This document shows, one piece after another, positions 10,853 to 22,298 of a DNA stretch of 64,000 nucleotides (position 1 is the first letter of the stretch; each line of letters opens with the position of its first letter). A model generated the notes under the pieces. It had not been told where the DNA came from. It ran no database searches and saw only the letters and a list, made by a program, of their open reading frames with translations. Source of the DNA: Cladorrhinum sp. PSN259 (Eukaryota; Ascomycota; Sordariomycetes; Sordariales; Podosporaceae); NCBI GenBank assembly GCA_033725935.1, contig MU867066.1, positions 876,158-940,157 on the forward strand, read 5' to 3'. Both the position numbers and the translations under genes were made by a program.

Positions 10853-13800
10853 TTACCAAGTAAACATCATCAAAGCCGGATTAAGCAGAACCGGCAGGGC
10901 AAAGTGACAAACGACGGTCGATCCGAGGGGGTAAATAGCGTAGAGCTCGTCGATCCTCCACTCGACGGGGAAGACGTGCCGGCCGCAAATCATGAGCGCC
11001 GTGCAGGCAAAGCAGTAGATGAACGTAAACTTGAACCGGCGGATGATCTTTACGAATTCGGAACCAAAGCTGACATCTTCCAGTTCCTTTGCCGTCGCGC
11101 CCCAGACCATGTCAATCTCAAAGAAGTGAGACAAGATGGCCTGTGCCACGTGCAGAGAAATACCGCCGAGGAATATGGTGAACATGGGGATCCATTTGAT
11201 GTTTTCCCAGTCTGAGAGAGTAAGAAAAGATGTCAGTATATGTGGGGTGGTGAATGGAGTGTGAGAAGGAGAAAAAAAAGAAATAGCACATACAAGCTCT
11301 GATCAGTGACTTCTCGCTCAGTCTGTACCTCAACACCGCCAAGGCAACGTTACCCAGTCCGTTGAACACGACAACAATCGAAATGTAGATGGCGAAGGAA
11401 TCTAGATAGTACTTGTCATAGGCGCCATAGAACCAACCGGTAATAAAATAGTTGGCCAGAGTAATACTCCACGCGGCGGCAATGGCGTAGTAGGTTCCGA
11501 TGTAAGCCATGATGGTCATCTTCTTGGGAAGGGGAATGCTAGAGCCGATGAAGTCGCGGAACAGGGGCGTAAAGGGACCACGGAAAATCCAGAAGCGAAG
11601 CGGATGGAAGAGCAGCTCGTTGCAGCCGTAAGCGTACTTCTCCCAGCGGGCTAGCTCGTCGTAGACGGTCAAACTGACACCTTCCTTGAAGCCGTCACCG
11701 GTGTAGGATGCATAACGGAGGGTGTAACCAGCAACTTGGAGGCGGAGAGACATTTCGAAATCTTCCGACACGTGAGACTCGGACCAGTATTTTTCGTAAC
11801 CATCTTCGTCGGTGTAGGCGGTGGCGTCCTGAATAGCTTGCCAGCGGAGGAGGGCATTGTGGCCAACGAATGGGCAAGAGTCGCCATTAGCCACGCAGAA
11901 GGTGATGGAGGAGTAGATGAGACCGGTAAACCAGGTGACGCTGTGTGAAGAATAACATGTTAGTAAATGTGACACGGATCCGGAACAACAGGTTCGGGTA
12001 ATAACTCACCCATTCTCAAAGAACGACTTGGTAACGTTCATGACACCAGACTGGAACTGGGTAATGGCAACCTCGGGACTCTGTTCCATCTCGCTGACGG
12101 CGTCCAACAAGCAATCATGGGGCACACGAGTATCCGAATCGATGAGCAAGATGTAATCTCCCACGCGGATGTTGCCATCAGCCCAGGTACGTCCCTCATC
12201 CTCCCGAGTGACGTCGGCCAGGCAGTCGTAGTAAGCGTTAAGCTCAAGCTGGTTATTCCACTTGGGATGGCGCTTGACATCCGCCAACTTGGCCTCGACA
12301 CGGTTGCTGATATGAAGAGCGTAGTTCATGTTGCTTGCCTTCTTGAACTTTCCGCGACGCAGAAACTTCTTCTCGCCGTCGGCGGGTTTGGGGTTGTGCG
12401 GTGGACGGGCCACCCAGCCGATGTTGTGTTCATCGTAAAAGTCACGGCGAGCCTGAGCCTCCTCTTCCGAGACCACCTGCATTCCGTCATCGTTCACAAA
12501 GATGGTTGCCGTTCCTCCCTGCATTTCGTACGTGCTGATAGCTGCCTTGACCGACATGACCGTGGGCTTGATGACGGCGTTCAATCCTTCTTTGTACACG
12601 GGCATCTGAATCGTGACGTGGGGGAGGGCCTGAACTTCGCGATTGAGTCTCCGAGGTGCTTTGCCGCTGTAGTATTTGCTGTTGGTGTTGACGGCAGAAA
12701 TGGGACCAAAGATCTGGAAGAGATTGGTGACGATGGTCTGGAAGAAGAACAAGCTGACAAACATCTGTAGGGGACAGACGGCCAGCAGCGCAAATCTCAG
12801 CCACGTTCCGTCAACCATGCTCTGGTATAACAAGGCCCTCCAGCCCAGCGCAGGACAGACAACCCACAAAATCATGGTTAGACCCACGATAATTGCGCTT
12901 TCCAGCCTGACGGGCCTCTCCTCCCTGACGAGTGCCTCCTCCAACTGTTTTGGATCGAGCTCCTGCACGTTGACTGCGGACTGGCCCTTCTTTTCGTCTT
13001 TCTCATCCTTCTCGTCGTCTTCCTCGTTTCCACTGCCCCAAATGATCTCGATAAACCGCTTCTCCAAATCCTCGACTCGAGACAGCAGCTTTTCCGGCTC
13101 GTCGTCCCAAACAACCAACATTCTTGCATCTTCGATGAAGGCCGCAAAGTGATGCAGCTGGCCCCTTGGCAAATCTGCCATGGTAGGTAAAATCTGAACC
13201 CGAAGCCCGTCCGGGAGCGGAACATAGTCCAAGTCCGTCTTGCTGAGTAGGGACTCCATCAGCGCCCGCACAACCGGCGTGTTCACCGTCATTGCGCAGC
13301 GCACATTCATCTGCGATATAACAGCGAATAGCGACTCGGGAATGGCAGCCATCTGAGGTGGGCAGCACGTAAAGTTCCCCCGTGCCTTCTTCAGCACCAC
13401 TCCCTCATAGGGATCCATGCCGCTGGCATACTGTTTGCGCATCTGCTGCTCGTACAGCCAGTTGACCATCATATCGCTGCGAATCTCCATTATGGTGTTG
13501 GAGTCGTTGTTGCGCTGGTCGCCCTGGGGAAACACCGAGGTCCGTCTGGAGGCATTTCGTGAGACGCTCTGGCTCCTGTGCTTGGAGCTGGACCGGGGGG
13601 TTACTGATCCGTCGCCGGGGATCGAGAGCATGCTCGCCCGCCCCGAGGCCGACACCGTCTGAGGGGTGGCATGTCCAGACGGAGCTGCAGACGGAGCTCC
13701 AGACGGAGCAAGCGTGGGCGATGTTGGCGTGTCGTCCGCCCTTTTTGGCTGTCTCCCGCGTGGTGACATTGGCTGTAGTTGATGTGCCGCGGGCTGGGAG

Positions 13801-13913
13801 CCCGATTTCTTGTGTCCAGCAGCGTCTGTTACCTCCCGTCCTGGTCCATTCTTTTCCCCCGACTTTGCCGTGTCGTCAGACGGAGGGGTGAAGTAAGACT
13901 GAAACTTCTTCAT
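10853..13913 (-). CDS. family 2 glycosyltransferase, fungal GT2 (ZtGT2/FgGT2-like)
   Basis: Three exons: 13913-12010, 11940-11294 and 11211-10853, giving 969 aa. The introns start GTGAGT and GTATGT. It is a processive GT2 enzyme of the plasma or Golgi membrane that should polymerise a cell-surface polysaccharide from a nucleotide sugar. Residues 1-160 are disordered Ser/Pro-rich. Two or more membrane helices lie near 335-410. The catalytic core has MPVYKEG, an NDD near 476, a DSD near 589, SEDFE near 695 and an ARW motif near 731. The last 230 residues hold several more membrane segments and the block FFEIDMVWGATAKE, which I associate with the fungal GT2 family needed for hyphal growth in Zymoseptoria and Fusarium. 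The expected Q-x-x-R-W reads ELARW, with Glu for Gln. The start is MKKFQSYF at 13913; an in-frame Met 94 codons upstream adds only low-complexity sequence. A chitin synthase is excluded because its QRRRW signature is absent. Confidence 0.83.
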
Positions 13914-16900
13914 GGTGGTCGTCGTCCGTGGTCTGGTTATGGTTCTCGGTAACCACGGGCCGGCGGAGATCTCCAAGTGGGGAGGAAGGAAACTCAAATC
14001 GTGAAAACCAACAAACGAGAGGAAACAAGGTTCTCGGAGGTTTGGGATAGTCCAGGGCTTAAGGGGGATGAGCGGCGGGGGTGGGGCGTGGGTGGTGTGG
14101 GTATCCGTAGGTAAGGTACCATCCAGGACCGCTCGTGTGTGTGCCCTGTGCCCTGTGATGCAACAGGGGAGGTCGACGTCGGCTATCGACAACAAAATGA
14201 GCTGAAGGACGAGAACCGGGACTCAAGAAGGCTCGAGAGCGTCACACCAAGGCTTGACAGCTTAGAGACTTGCCGCCCGCGTACAGGGCTGGCCTGGCAC
14301 AGCTCGATGAAATGATAAGAAGCACAGATCCATGGGTCCCAATGCCAAGGGCTTGGGTATTGAGCTGGCGTTTCTCTCTGCGTCTCGCTTTGGAACTTGT
14401 ACTATGCAGCCTGTCGTGTGCGAGGAGCCTTGCCCGGCGGCTCCACCACTTGTTGAAGCCCTCAGGGGGACCCAGACCAGCGCCAGGGGTGATAAAAAAT
14501 TCGACAGAGGCAGACCCTGTCCTTCGGTCGCATCGTCGAATTCAGCTGCGGGCATCAAGTGGAACTGTGAAGCCCTGCAAGGGTCGAGCTGTGATCTGGC
14601 AGGTGGATATCCCTATCTCGAACACGAGCGGGCGAAAGATAAAAAAAAAAAATAAGCTCTAAAGCAGCAAGATCTTCAAGGAGCCCACTGATCGACAGAA
14701 GCTTCTTCTTGCTCTTGAGGCACAGCGGCACAGTCTCTCCAAACCGCTGGGTAAGGGCACATGCTGAGGTATACACATTACGCCCTCATGAGCCTCCTCC
14801 TAACCCCCCAGATTGTTGTGCGCCATAGGCAGCATAAAAGGCTTGCTTTATAACAGATAACATAAAGGAGAGCCGAGCAAAAACCGATACGGATCTCCGT
14901 TCGTTCCATCTCCATAAGCGGGCCGACCGAACAACAGATCGAACCCTACCACTCCTTGTTGACATTAGTGTGGAAAGCAGTGCGGCCTCTAGCGCTGCGC
15001 AGTGGGGAGCTGAGAGGTGTCTGAAGGACAAGATGCCGAGCGAGATTATCACGGTGATTATTTGGCGCAATTGTATGCTCCTTGCTGCGATAAGGTGAGT
15101 GAGACTTTAGTGTCAAAATGCTTGAAAATCAACGCCAGACTAGGCAAGCTTGGTGGTGATGAGCTGTACCAAACAGTCTTCCAACAAACAGTCCCAATTC
15201 CAGAACGAGGAAGAAAGAAAAGAAACTAGAGGCGACCACGGCCCAGGAACCGCCGTCGCATCACCACGTCTCCACCACGCGAAGTCCGGATCCTGGAAAG
15301 GGTGGACACCGCTTGACGCTTGCTTGGTAGGCTCTAATAGCTTGGCGCTTAATCTGAACTAGTGTAAATCGTTTAGTGTTCTTCAGCTTTGTTGAACCCT
15401 TTCCGTATCGATTCCATATATATCCATCCGTCCATCCGTCCATCCATCATCGGTGCAATCCGTCAGGTTGTGTAATGTCTTCGGTAAACAAGTAGTGCCC
15501 CGTTTGCCCCGAGGTCTGAGAATGACGGTACGATGAGCTATGTCGTTTGAGCGCGATATGAATTTTGTCCCAAACGGGGAAGCTCGGTAACAGGGGTAGG
15601 CAGCCGCCAGCTTTTGCACCTGGCCGTCTTTGCAAGTCTAGAAAAAGCCACACCATGCCACCAGCGGTCAAGGCCTTGTTGCCCTTCAGCTGAGTGGTCA
15701 AAACACCTTCTCGATCCCGTTTCTTGTGCGCCACTGCTGCAACCGCCCCTTAAGGAAATGGAAATCCGGAATGGCATGCTTGTGATAAGAGTCCATTGTC
15801 GTGCGTGTCTTGCATACGCCGTACACTGCCACTGCGCTCCGCTCAGGTGGTGTGTGCACAATTGGAATTGATTATTGGTTCTTTTTGTTATTTGTTGTTG
15901 GGCAATCTCACTCAATTGTGTGTCATTGCAGCCACCATTGATTGCCAAGAAGGCCAAGTCGGGTAGAAATGACCGCCCCTGCTGTGCCTGCGGTAACCCC
16001 CACGACGACACTCAACTGAAGTTCTTGTGTTTTTCCAACCCAAAAAAAAAAAAAAGTCGTGATGTTCATGAAGAAGGTCAAATTTTCTGGATTTTTGTCG
16101 TGTCTTGTACATTTACTGTAGGACCCTTGTGCGTAGGAAAATAAAGTTGGGGCAAGGTCGAACGGGCCGGGATGGTACCGGCTGAATAAATTGGGTTGCT
16201 TTCAACTGCCCGGATTTGGTACTGTGATATGATCGACGACCGGCAGCTATACATAGCCCAACAGGGATCAGTTCCCGTCCTTGTGTCGATGACCGGTCAG
16301 CGACCGACAAAACAATCTCTTTGCGAGCGTGTCGATGCTGGGTTGCATTGCCGCTCGCCTCTCGTTCGCTGCTGCACCAATAGATAACAGACGGACCTAC
16401 GCCATGTTCTAGAGCTCATGTGTGACCCCTCAGATCCCGACATCAATGATTCAATGCACATGTAGTGTTTTGTCAGAGCATATTGGGTTTTTGGCGTATG
16501 CAAGCCACGAATCCACGACCTGAGCCAGCTGCCGGCTGTTGCAATGCCCAATCGTCAAATATTGATGCTTCAGGTTTTACTTTGCTGCTGCATGTTTTCG
16601 TATCCCAGCTTGAGCGAGATAAGCTGAACGAGACGCATCTGTCGTGAGCTGATGGCCGCCTCCGCCATGTTGTGCAACAGCATAATTAACAGAGAAGAAA
16701 TTGGCCTGAGACCGAGGTGCGATGGAATGGCGGTTGGCGATGATGGGAACGGTGTGTGGGATTTGTGCGACAAACAACACGAGCGGCACGATATTATCAG
16801 TGAGAAAGAGGGAAATTTGGCGCCGATCTCATGTGTGGTGCCTGCCATCAAACGCACATTGTGTCTGTATCAGGCAAGCGCAGCTGCTTCATCCAAGAGC

Positions 16901-18397
16901 CTGAAAGTTTGACGGAGAAAATCGCATCATTCATCAGATAACGCAGTCATGTCATTGCTCACCTCACCTCAGCATACCTTATACCTTCCAGGTATGGTTG
17001 ATAAGAAATTGCTGGCATCGTCGGATGCTGCACCTCGCAATCTACTTGCATGTAGTGGACGTAAATATTAAGCCAGGCTCAGGAGAATTGAAAGCAAGCC
17101 AGGGCGCTCAATAGCTGATCGATAAGCCCATCCATCCACACACCGTTTTTCCGTTTTCTCTTTTTGTTTTTTCCCCCCTTAAGCCACAATCACATTAAAC
17201 GTGGCGGCGTCAAGCCCAAACTCATGGTCCGGAATTTGTGTGGAACAAAAGATTAATCAGATCTGATCCCGCCCGATATTTGCCTCATCCTTCTTCTTTC
17301 CCTTTCTTCCGGGAAACCGCTGTCACGAACACGAGAATGCTGGTTACACTACCCTTTGACAAACTTGAGGAGGGCGCTAGAATCTAGAACCGCCTCTCCC
17401 GAATCACAACGGTCAAAAATAGACCGAGGGGAATCTTGATGTGTGGCGATAAAGATGGCTGGCTGTGGGTTTTCCTGCATTTGGAGATACCTACATAACA
17501 CCCCACCCCGTCACGGTGCTTCGCTGTTTCTGTAGATATTCCTCGGTAGGGGTGATGGGATCCCAGGTTACCTTATACAATATTTCGCGGTCTAACGAAG
17601 CCAATACGCTCTCATGCGAGACAGGCATACAAGGTGAAATTGCTGACCACTAAAGTCAATCTCGGAATCTTCCATGCGGTCATGTCAGACCATCAACAGC
17701 GAGCATGCTCGAAGGGATGCATAGTAGGCATAATTATTATGCCGCCCGAGGAGCCCAAGATCAAGAGGACACCGAATATGACAACGTAAATAGACGGGGG
17801 ACAAGATGTTCTACTAGAGAAGAGATAACTTCATGTACGATGGAGGCAAAGGCCGTTGACACAACGATGCCTAGCTCTGGCTAAAGTGTCAGAAATCAAA
17901 GCAGACTACCCAAATCGACAAGTACCAATTTCGTGACCCTATGAAGTATCCCCATTTCTTTTTATTCTTATTTAAGTTTCTGTTGCCCAAGCTCATAGAG
18001 CTAGTATACAGCTAAGGCTACCTCCTATCCCTCATGCAGAATCTACAAAACACCAACAACAAAACCCATACTAGAAACGCCTGAAATGAAAAGTCATATC
18101 CGACATAAAGAGATCCCAGTCAAGGGAGGGAAAAGCAAGAGTGATTCGTACATACACATGCCTAAAATCCATGCCACCCAATAATGATTTCATAACAAGC
18201 CCGCCCAACTACCACCCCTTCTGTAGAAGGAAACTCTACCATGAAGATAGAACATCAAAGTTCTCTCCTTCCTCCAGTATCATCAAGATCCTCCTTGCGA
18301 CCTTTTGAGACGCAAACAATGTCTCGTCACTAAAGAGCCTCCCCTTACTCTTCCTCATCAGATCCTTCTTGGCCTCTTCTTGATACTCATTCACATC
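13914..18397. other. long gene-free region
   Basis: About 4.5 kb without any frame that looks coding on either strand; the longest open frames (about 157 codons) have no domain or splice pattern. The left end is the promoter and 5'UTR of the GT2 gene, and the right end is the 3' flank of the NASP gene. I find no tRNA B-box, 5S rRNA or transposon terminal repeats. A few A-runs (14640-14652, 16041-16054) and a degenerate TCCATCCG repeat (15420-15450) are present. Non-coding transcripts cannot be excluded. Confidence 0.5.
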
Positions 18398-18724
18398 CTA
18401 CTCCTCCTGAGTATCGTTAGTCTTCCTCTTGACCAAGTGAGCAACATCATTCACCTCCTTTCCCTCAAGGGACAGACCCTCACCAGTTGCGACGTGCTCT
18501 GCCTCCTGCCCAGACACAGTCATGCTCACTATCCTATCATCCAGCATCGACTGATGAATCTCCTTCTCCTGAAGAAACTCTTGGCGTCTCTGGACCAAAT
18601 GAGTAATATCAACACACTTACCCAAATCCCTCTTCTTCCTAACCAGGTGAGTAACATCTTTCACATCCCTCAACGAGAAAATTGGAAACGACGCCTTCGA
18701 GGACGGAACAGCCATTACAAGGTT
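18398..18724 (-). other. in-frame extension after the NASP stop, with repeated LVRKK motifs
   Basis: Directly after the TAG of the histone chaperone (18725-18727) the same frame continues for 108 codons to the next stop. It contains an ATG four codons after the TAG. The translation carries three copies of a motif also present once before the stop: DLSGLVRKKRK upstream, then DVTHLVRKKRD, DITHLVQRRQE and DVAHLVKRKTN. Shared motifs in the same frame argue that the extension was, or still is, part of the same coding sequence. It could be reached by stop readthrough, by splicing out 111 nt (18835-18725, GTGAGG to CTAG, in frame) or by initiation at 18715. Alternatively the TAG may be a recent nonsense change or an assembly error. 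Confidence 0.6.
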
Positions 18725-20125
18725 CTAGTTTGTTTTCTCAGTCGCCACTTCCGTTGCCGTAGACTTCTCTTCAGACTTTGCTCGCTTGGCGTCCTCCTTG
18801 GGAGGCTCATCCTCGGCCTTTCTCTTCTTCCTCACCAAACCTGACAAATCATTGGCGGCGTTCTTGACCTCCTCCGATACGGGCTTCAATGCAGGCTCCT
18901 CACCGCGCGATGGAAGACCCAAAGCCTGGTTGATATCGAGAGGAGGCTTGCGCAGCTCGACGAGGCGCTGCTCCATCTCGGCCAGGATCTCCTTAATGTT
19001 GACAATCTCCTGTCGGGAAAGCTCATTGTCCTCTGGATTGTGCACGGCAGCGAGCTCGACCTCCTGGGCTTGCAGTTTTTGCTTTGTGCTTTCGATGGCC
19101 TTTGCCAGCTCAGCGGCCGCTTCGTCGCGGAGCGACTGGTCGATCTCGCTGTTTCCTTGGTTGGCGGCGGAGTCATCTTCGGAGGCCTTTGTGACCGAGG
19201 CAAATTCGAGCGCGAGAGAGAGCTTGAAGTGTGCTTCGGCAATGATTTCGGATTCAAATGGATAGAGTTCTTGTTTATATTTGAGCGAAGCTCGAGAGTC
19301 GGTTATCGCGTTAGGATATCTGTAGCGCATGGTATGTCAGTCAATGCCGGGGTGCTTCATGAGCTCTCGGCGGACATACCTCTCGTTCTCGAGCGAGATC
19401 TCGGCAAGGAGATCGTGCGTATCTGCAAGACGCTCCTTGATGTGCCTGACCTTAGGGGAGACGCCCTCATCCGACTCTGCTTGTTTGCCCTTTCCTTGTT
19501 GCGCCTCCTCCTCCGCTTGCGCGCCCTCAAGCTTCTTCTCCAGTAGCACGCGCGCAAGGTCAAGGATCTCAAATGCAGTGCCGAGATCGTCATCCTCTTC
19601 CTCCTCTTCGCCTTCCACTTCCTCTTCCACCTCGTCCTCAGAATCAACAAAATTCTCGTCGCCCTCGAAGTGGAAAAGCGGCTTCTTCGCCTCGACAGCT
19701 TCCTCCTCCTTCTTTGTTGATGCCTCTGCGGCAGCAGAGCTGGCAGCCTTCTCGACCTTTGCCTCTGCTTTCTCAACGCCGTTCTTCTTGCTGCTGCCGC
19801 CATTGGATGCCTTTGGCTTGCTCTGCTTCTTCTCGGGCGCTTTGCCTCCAAGAACGTCGCTCTTGCTTTGGCCGACTCTGAAGAGCGCGCGGCCGTAGAG
19901 GAAGAGGATTTCAGCGTTCTCGGGGCTCATCTCGCCGTTCATCTCAGCCTGCATCTCTGCAGCGCGGGCGAAGAGCTCGGCGGCATCTTCATAGTTCTTG
20001 TGCACATAGAGGGCGGTTGCCTTGGCGGATAGATCAGCGAGAGATACCTTAAGGCTCTGGGCAGCCTCCTCAGGGTTGAGCTCGATGGGAGTCGCAGTCC
20101 CTGTCGAAGCGGCTGGGGTATCCAT
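18725..20125 (-). CDS. NASP: NASP/Sim3/Hif1-type histone chaperone (SHNi-TPR)
   Basis: Two exons, 20125-19380 and 19319-18725, giving 446 aa. The intron runs from GTATGT to CTACAG. The family escorts H3-H4 (and CENP-A in fission yeast) to assembly factors in the nucleus. A TPR near residues 30-60 (SAKATALYVHKNYEDAAELF) is followed by a second helix pair at 68-90, a Lys/Ala-rich linker and a strongly acidic tract (160-180) that interrupts the TPR array, as in all NASP proteins. Then comes the SHNi-TPR block around 248-290 (RYPNAITDSRASLKYKQ onward, with HFKLSLALEFA). The C-terminus is predicted coiled-coil, followed by DLSGLVRKKRK near 405-415, probably a nuclear localisation signal. The start Met is near a good Kozak context. 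The stop is followed by an in-frame extension described separately. Confidence 0.9.
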
Positions 20126-21016
20126 TATCGATATGTGTGGATCTATATCGATTTGAATTGGTTGAGAAAATGGCGTGTTTATAATTGAATTGACAAATGC
20201 GATTGATCGCCAGAATTACTTAGACCTTATTTATAGTCAGTTGTCGGTCAGATAGAGGCTGAAGAATGGCAGTTGTGTTGTGAATGCGACGCAGTCGGCA
20301 GCTTGTGACGCGCGAAGGTCAGTCCACTTAACGAAGGACGCGTCTGATTGGTTAATTGAAACTTTGAAGCCGTTGATCGCGGATCGGATTTTGGTGGGGT
20401 ACAAATCTGGAAGCAGCGACCAGGAACAGGCGATCTCAAAGAGAAAGCAAAAGAAACGAATGCTTTGCCAGTCCAAGTGATTAGGAGTTTAGACATGTGT
20501 ATACATTTCCCAATTGTCTATTGATATTCTGCTGAAACCATTTGACAGAGGGCCATCCCGGGTTAGGGTTCTGACGTAACTGGCTTTTTGAACAGCCGAT
20601 GAACCCCTCATCAGGAAGATTGGAAGGTGGCGTGTACAAGCAGTTGCCAAACGTCACTTGATCGTAAGGGTCTAGGCTCCTGCAGTGAAATTTACTGGGC
20701 CGGGAGCCGGCGAACAAAGGTGATGATCATGTTGATTGCGAGCTTCCGTTTAAAGGTCTCGGGGCTTTGCTTTGTATAGAAAGAAGTAGGATCAGCTGGT
20801 TGAATGGGTAGTCCACACCTTCACAAGTAGAACGGATGAATTATAACTAAGATTCCAAAAGCCGAGCGCTTGTCATCAGTAACCTCATCCACTCTGGACT
20901 TTATTGTTCAATTTACATTGCCAAATTTACAACACACCTCAATTTACACATTTCCCCATTCATCTTCATCTTTGCTGCTTCCGAACCTCGACCTCACTTG
21001 TTACCCACCACCCAAA
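20126..21016. other. divergent promoter region
   Basis: About 0.9 kb between the start codons of the histone chaperone (-) and the decarboxylase (+), so it should hold both promoters. The plus-strand frame opens at 20870, well before the chosen ATG, but that leader is low-complexity Ser/Leu-rich. No other gene seen. Confidence 0.5.
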
Positions 21017-22000
21017 ATGCTATCATCAATTACCTCCCATCATGACCCGCACTTTTCGTACTCTTCCTCCTCCTCGCTCGAATCCTTAACCGCCTCCCTA
21101 ACAGACGGCAAAACCCACATCCTCCTCGCCGCATCCGGCTCCGTAGCAACCATCAAGCTTCCCCTCATCGTCTCCCTCTTATCATCATCGTCGACTCAAC
21201 AAAACCTCTCAATCCGCATCCTGCTCACGCAATCCGCCAGCCAGTTTCTCAACGGCTCAAGCGCCGAACAACCTGCCATCTCAACGCTGCTTACCCTCCC
21301 CAACGTCGACGCCGTCTACCGCGATCAAGACGAGTGGGGGCCCCAACCTTGGGTTCGTGGAAGGGGGGTTTTGCACATTGAGTTGAGGAGATGTACGTTT
21401 TTTATTATTATATTTATTTATTTCTTGAACTAAAAAGGTGTGGTGGTATGTTTGCTAATATCATGATGATGACGAATACAAATAGGGGCTGATATACTCG
21501 TTGTTGCTCGTATGTTTTCTCTCGCTCTATTTTTCCCAACCCCTCCCCCCAAAAAAAATCAAAATTACTAGGAAAAGAGGGGGATATGTGTGTGTGTACT
21601 AAAAACGATTTTTAAAAAAAAACAGCACTAAGCGCAAACACGCTCGCAAAAGTAGTGGGCGGACAATCGGACAATCTCTTGACATCAGTCATCAGGGCTT
21701 GGGACACAGACGGAGGGATAGACGGGAAGAGAAAGGTGATTCTGGTGGCTCCCGCCATGAATTCGGTATGTTTTATACATTCTATCTATCTATCTACAAT
21801 CTCAGTTCATGTTTGGAAGAGGAAGGTTTTTAACAAAGTCTGTCTGTGTGACAAAAAAAACAACAGGCAATGTGGAGACATCCAATCACGGCGAAGCAGA
21901 TCAAAACTCTGGAAGAAGATTGGGGAGTCAAAAGGTCCGATAAAGATGGCCAGGAGGAGGTGGAGGAGGTGACGGGGGGTTGGTTTGAGGTTGTTAGGGT

Positions 22001-22041
<41 letters not shown>

Positions 22042-22298
22042 GAACTACTACATGTGTTCCTAAATTGAGTGAGTTGGAAAAAGGGTGTGCTTTGCTGACT
22101 GGCGATATGATGATTCTGCTCATAATAGCCGATTTCGAAGACGTTGGCTTGTGGTGATACTGGAGGTGAGATTTTCGTGTTTTCTCATAGTTTTTGAGTA
22201 TTGGAGTGGGAAAGGCTAATGATGTTGGCGTAGATGGAGCAATGGCGAGCGCCGAGACAATTGCTGAGATCATCAAGCAGAGGCTCAATCTGAGTTGA
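21017..22298 (+). CDS. PPCDC: phosphopantothenoylcysteine decarboxylase (CoA biosynthesis)
   Basis: Six exons: 21017-21392, 21486-21509, 21626-21765, 21867-21998, 22129-22165 and 22234-22298. The total is 774 nt, 257 aa, and all phases match. It is an FMN-dependent enzyme of the HFCD flavoprotein family that decarboxylates 4'-phosphopantothenoylcysteine to 4'-phosphopantetheine. Evidence: the flavin-binding start DGKTHILLAASGSVATIK; the catalytic His of HIELRRWAD (His about 120, interrupted by intron 1); ADILVVAPLSANTLAK; the substrate-binding PAMNSAMW around 176-183 (interrupted by intron 3); and the active-site Cys of LACGDTGDGAMA near 232 (interrupted by intron 5). Exon 2 is only 24 nt, yet it is needed to join RW to ADILVVA and keep frame. 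Intron 4 contains a run of 32 T. A yeast Hal3-type regulatory acidic tail is absent, so this should be the catalytic enzyme. Confidence 0.9.
22004..22035 (+). repeat. poly-T run (32 T) in decarboxylase intron 4
   Basis: Begins five bases after the GTGAG donor and is followed by six A. Being intronic it does not affect the protein, but its length is likely to vary between isolates or reads. Confidence 0.9.

Noticed and set aside
12117..12770. 217-codon plus-strand frame opposite the GT2 gene
   Set aside because: Lies fully antisense to the catalytic core of the glycosyltransferase and has no independent signals.
18305..18844. 179-codon Leu/Ser-rich plus-strand frame
   Set aside because: Opposite strand of the NASP extension and C-terminus; the repeats are meaningful only on the minus strand.
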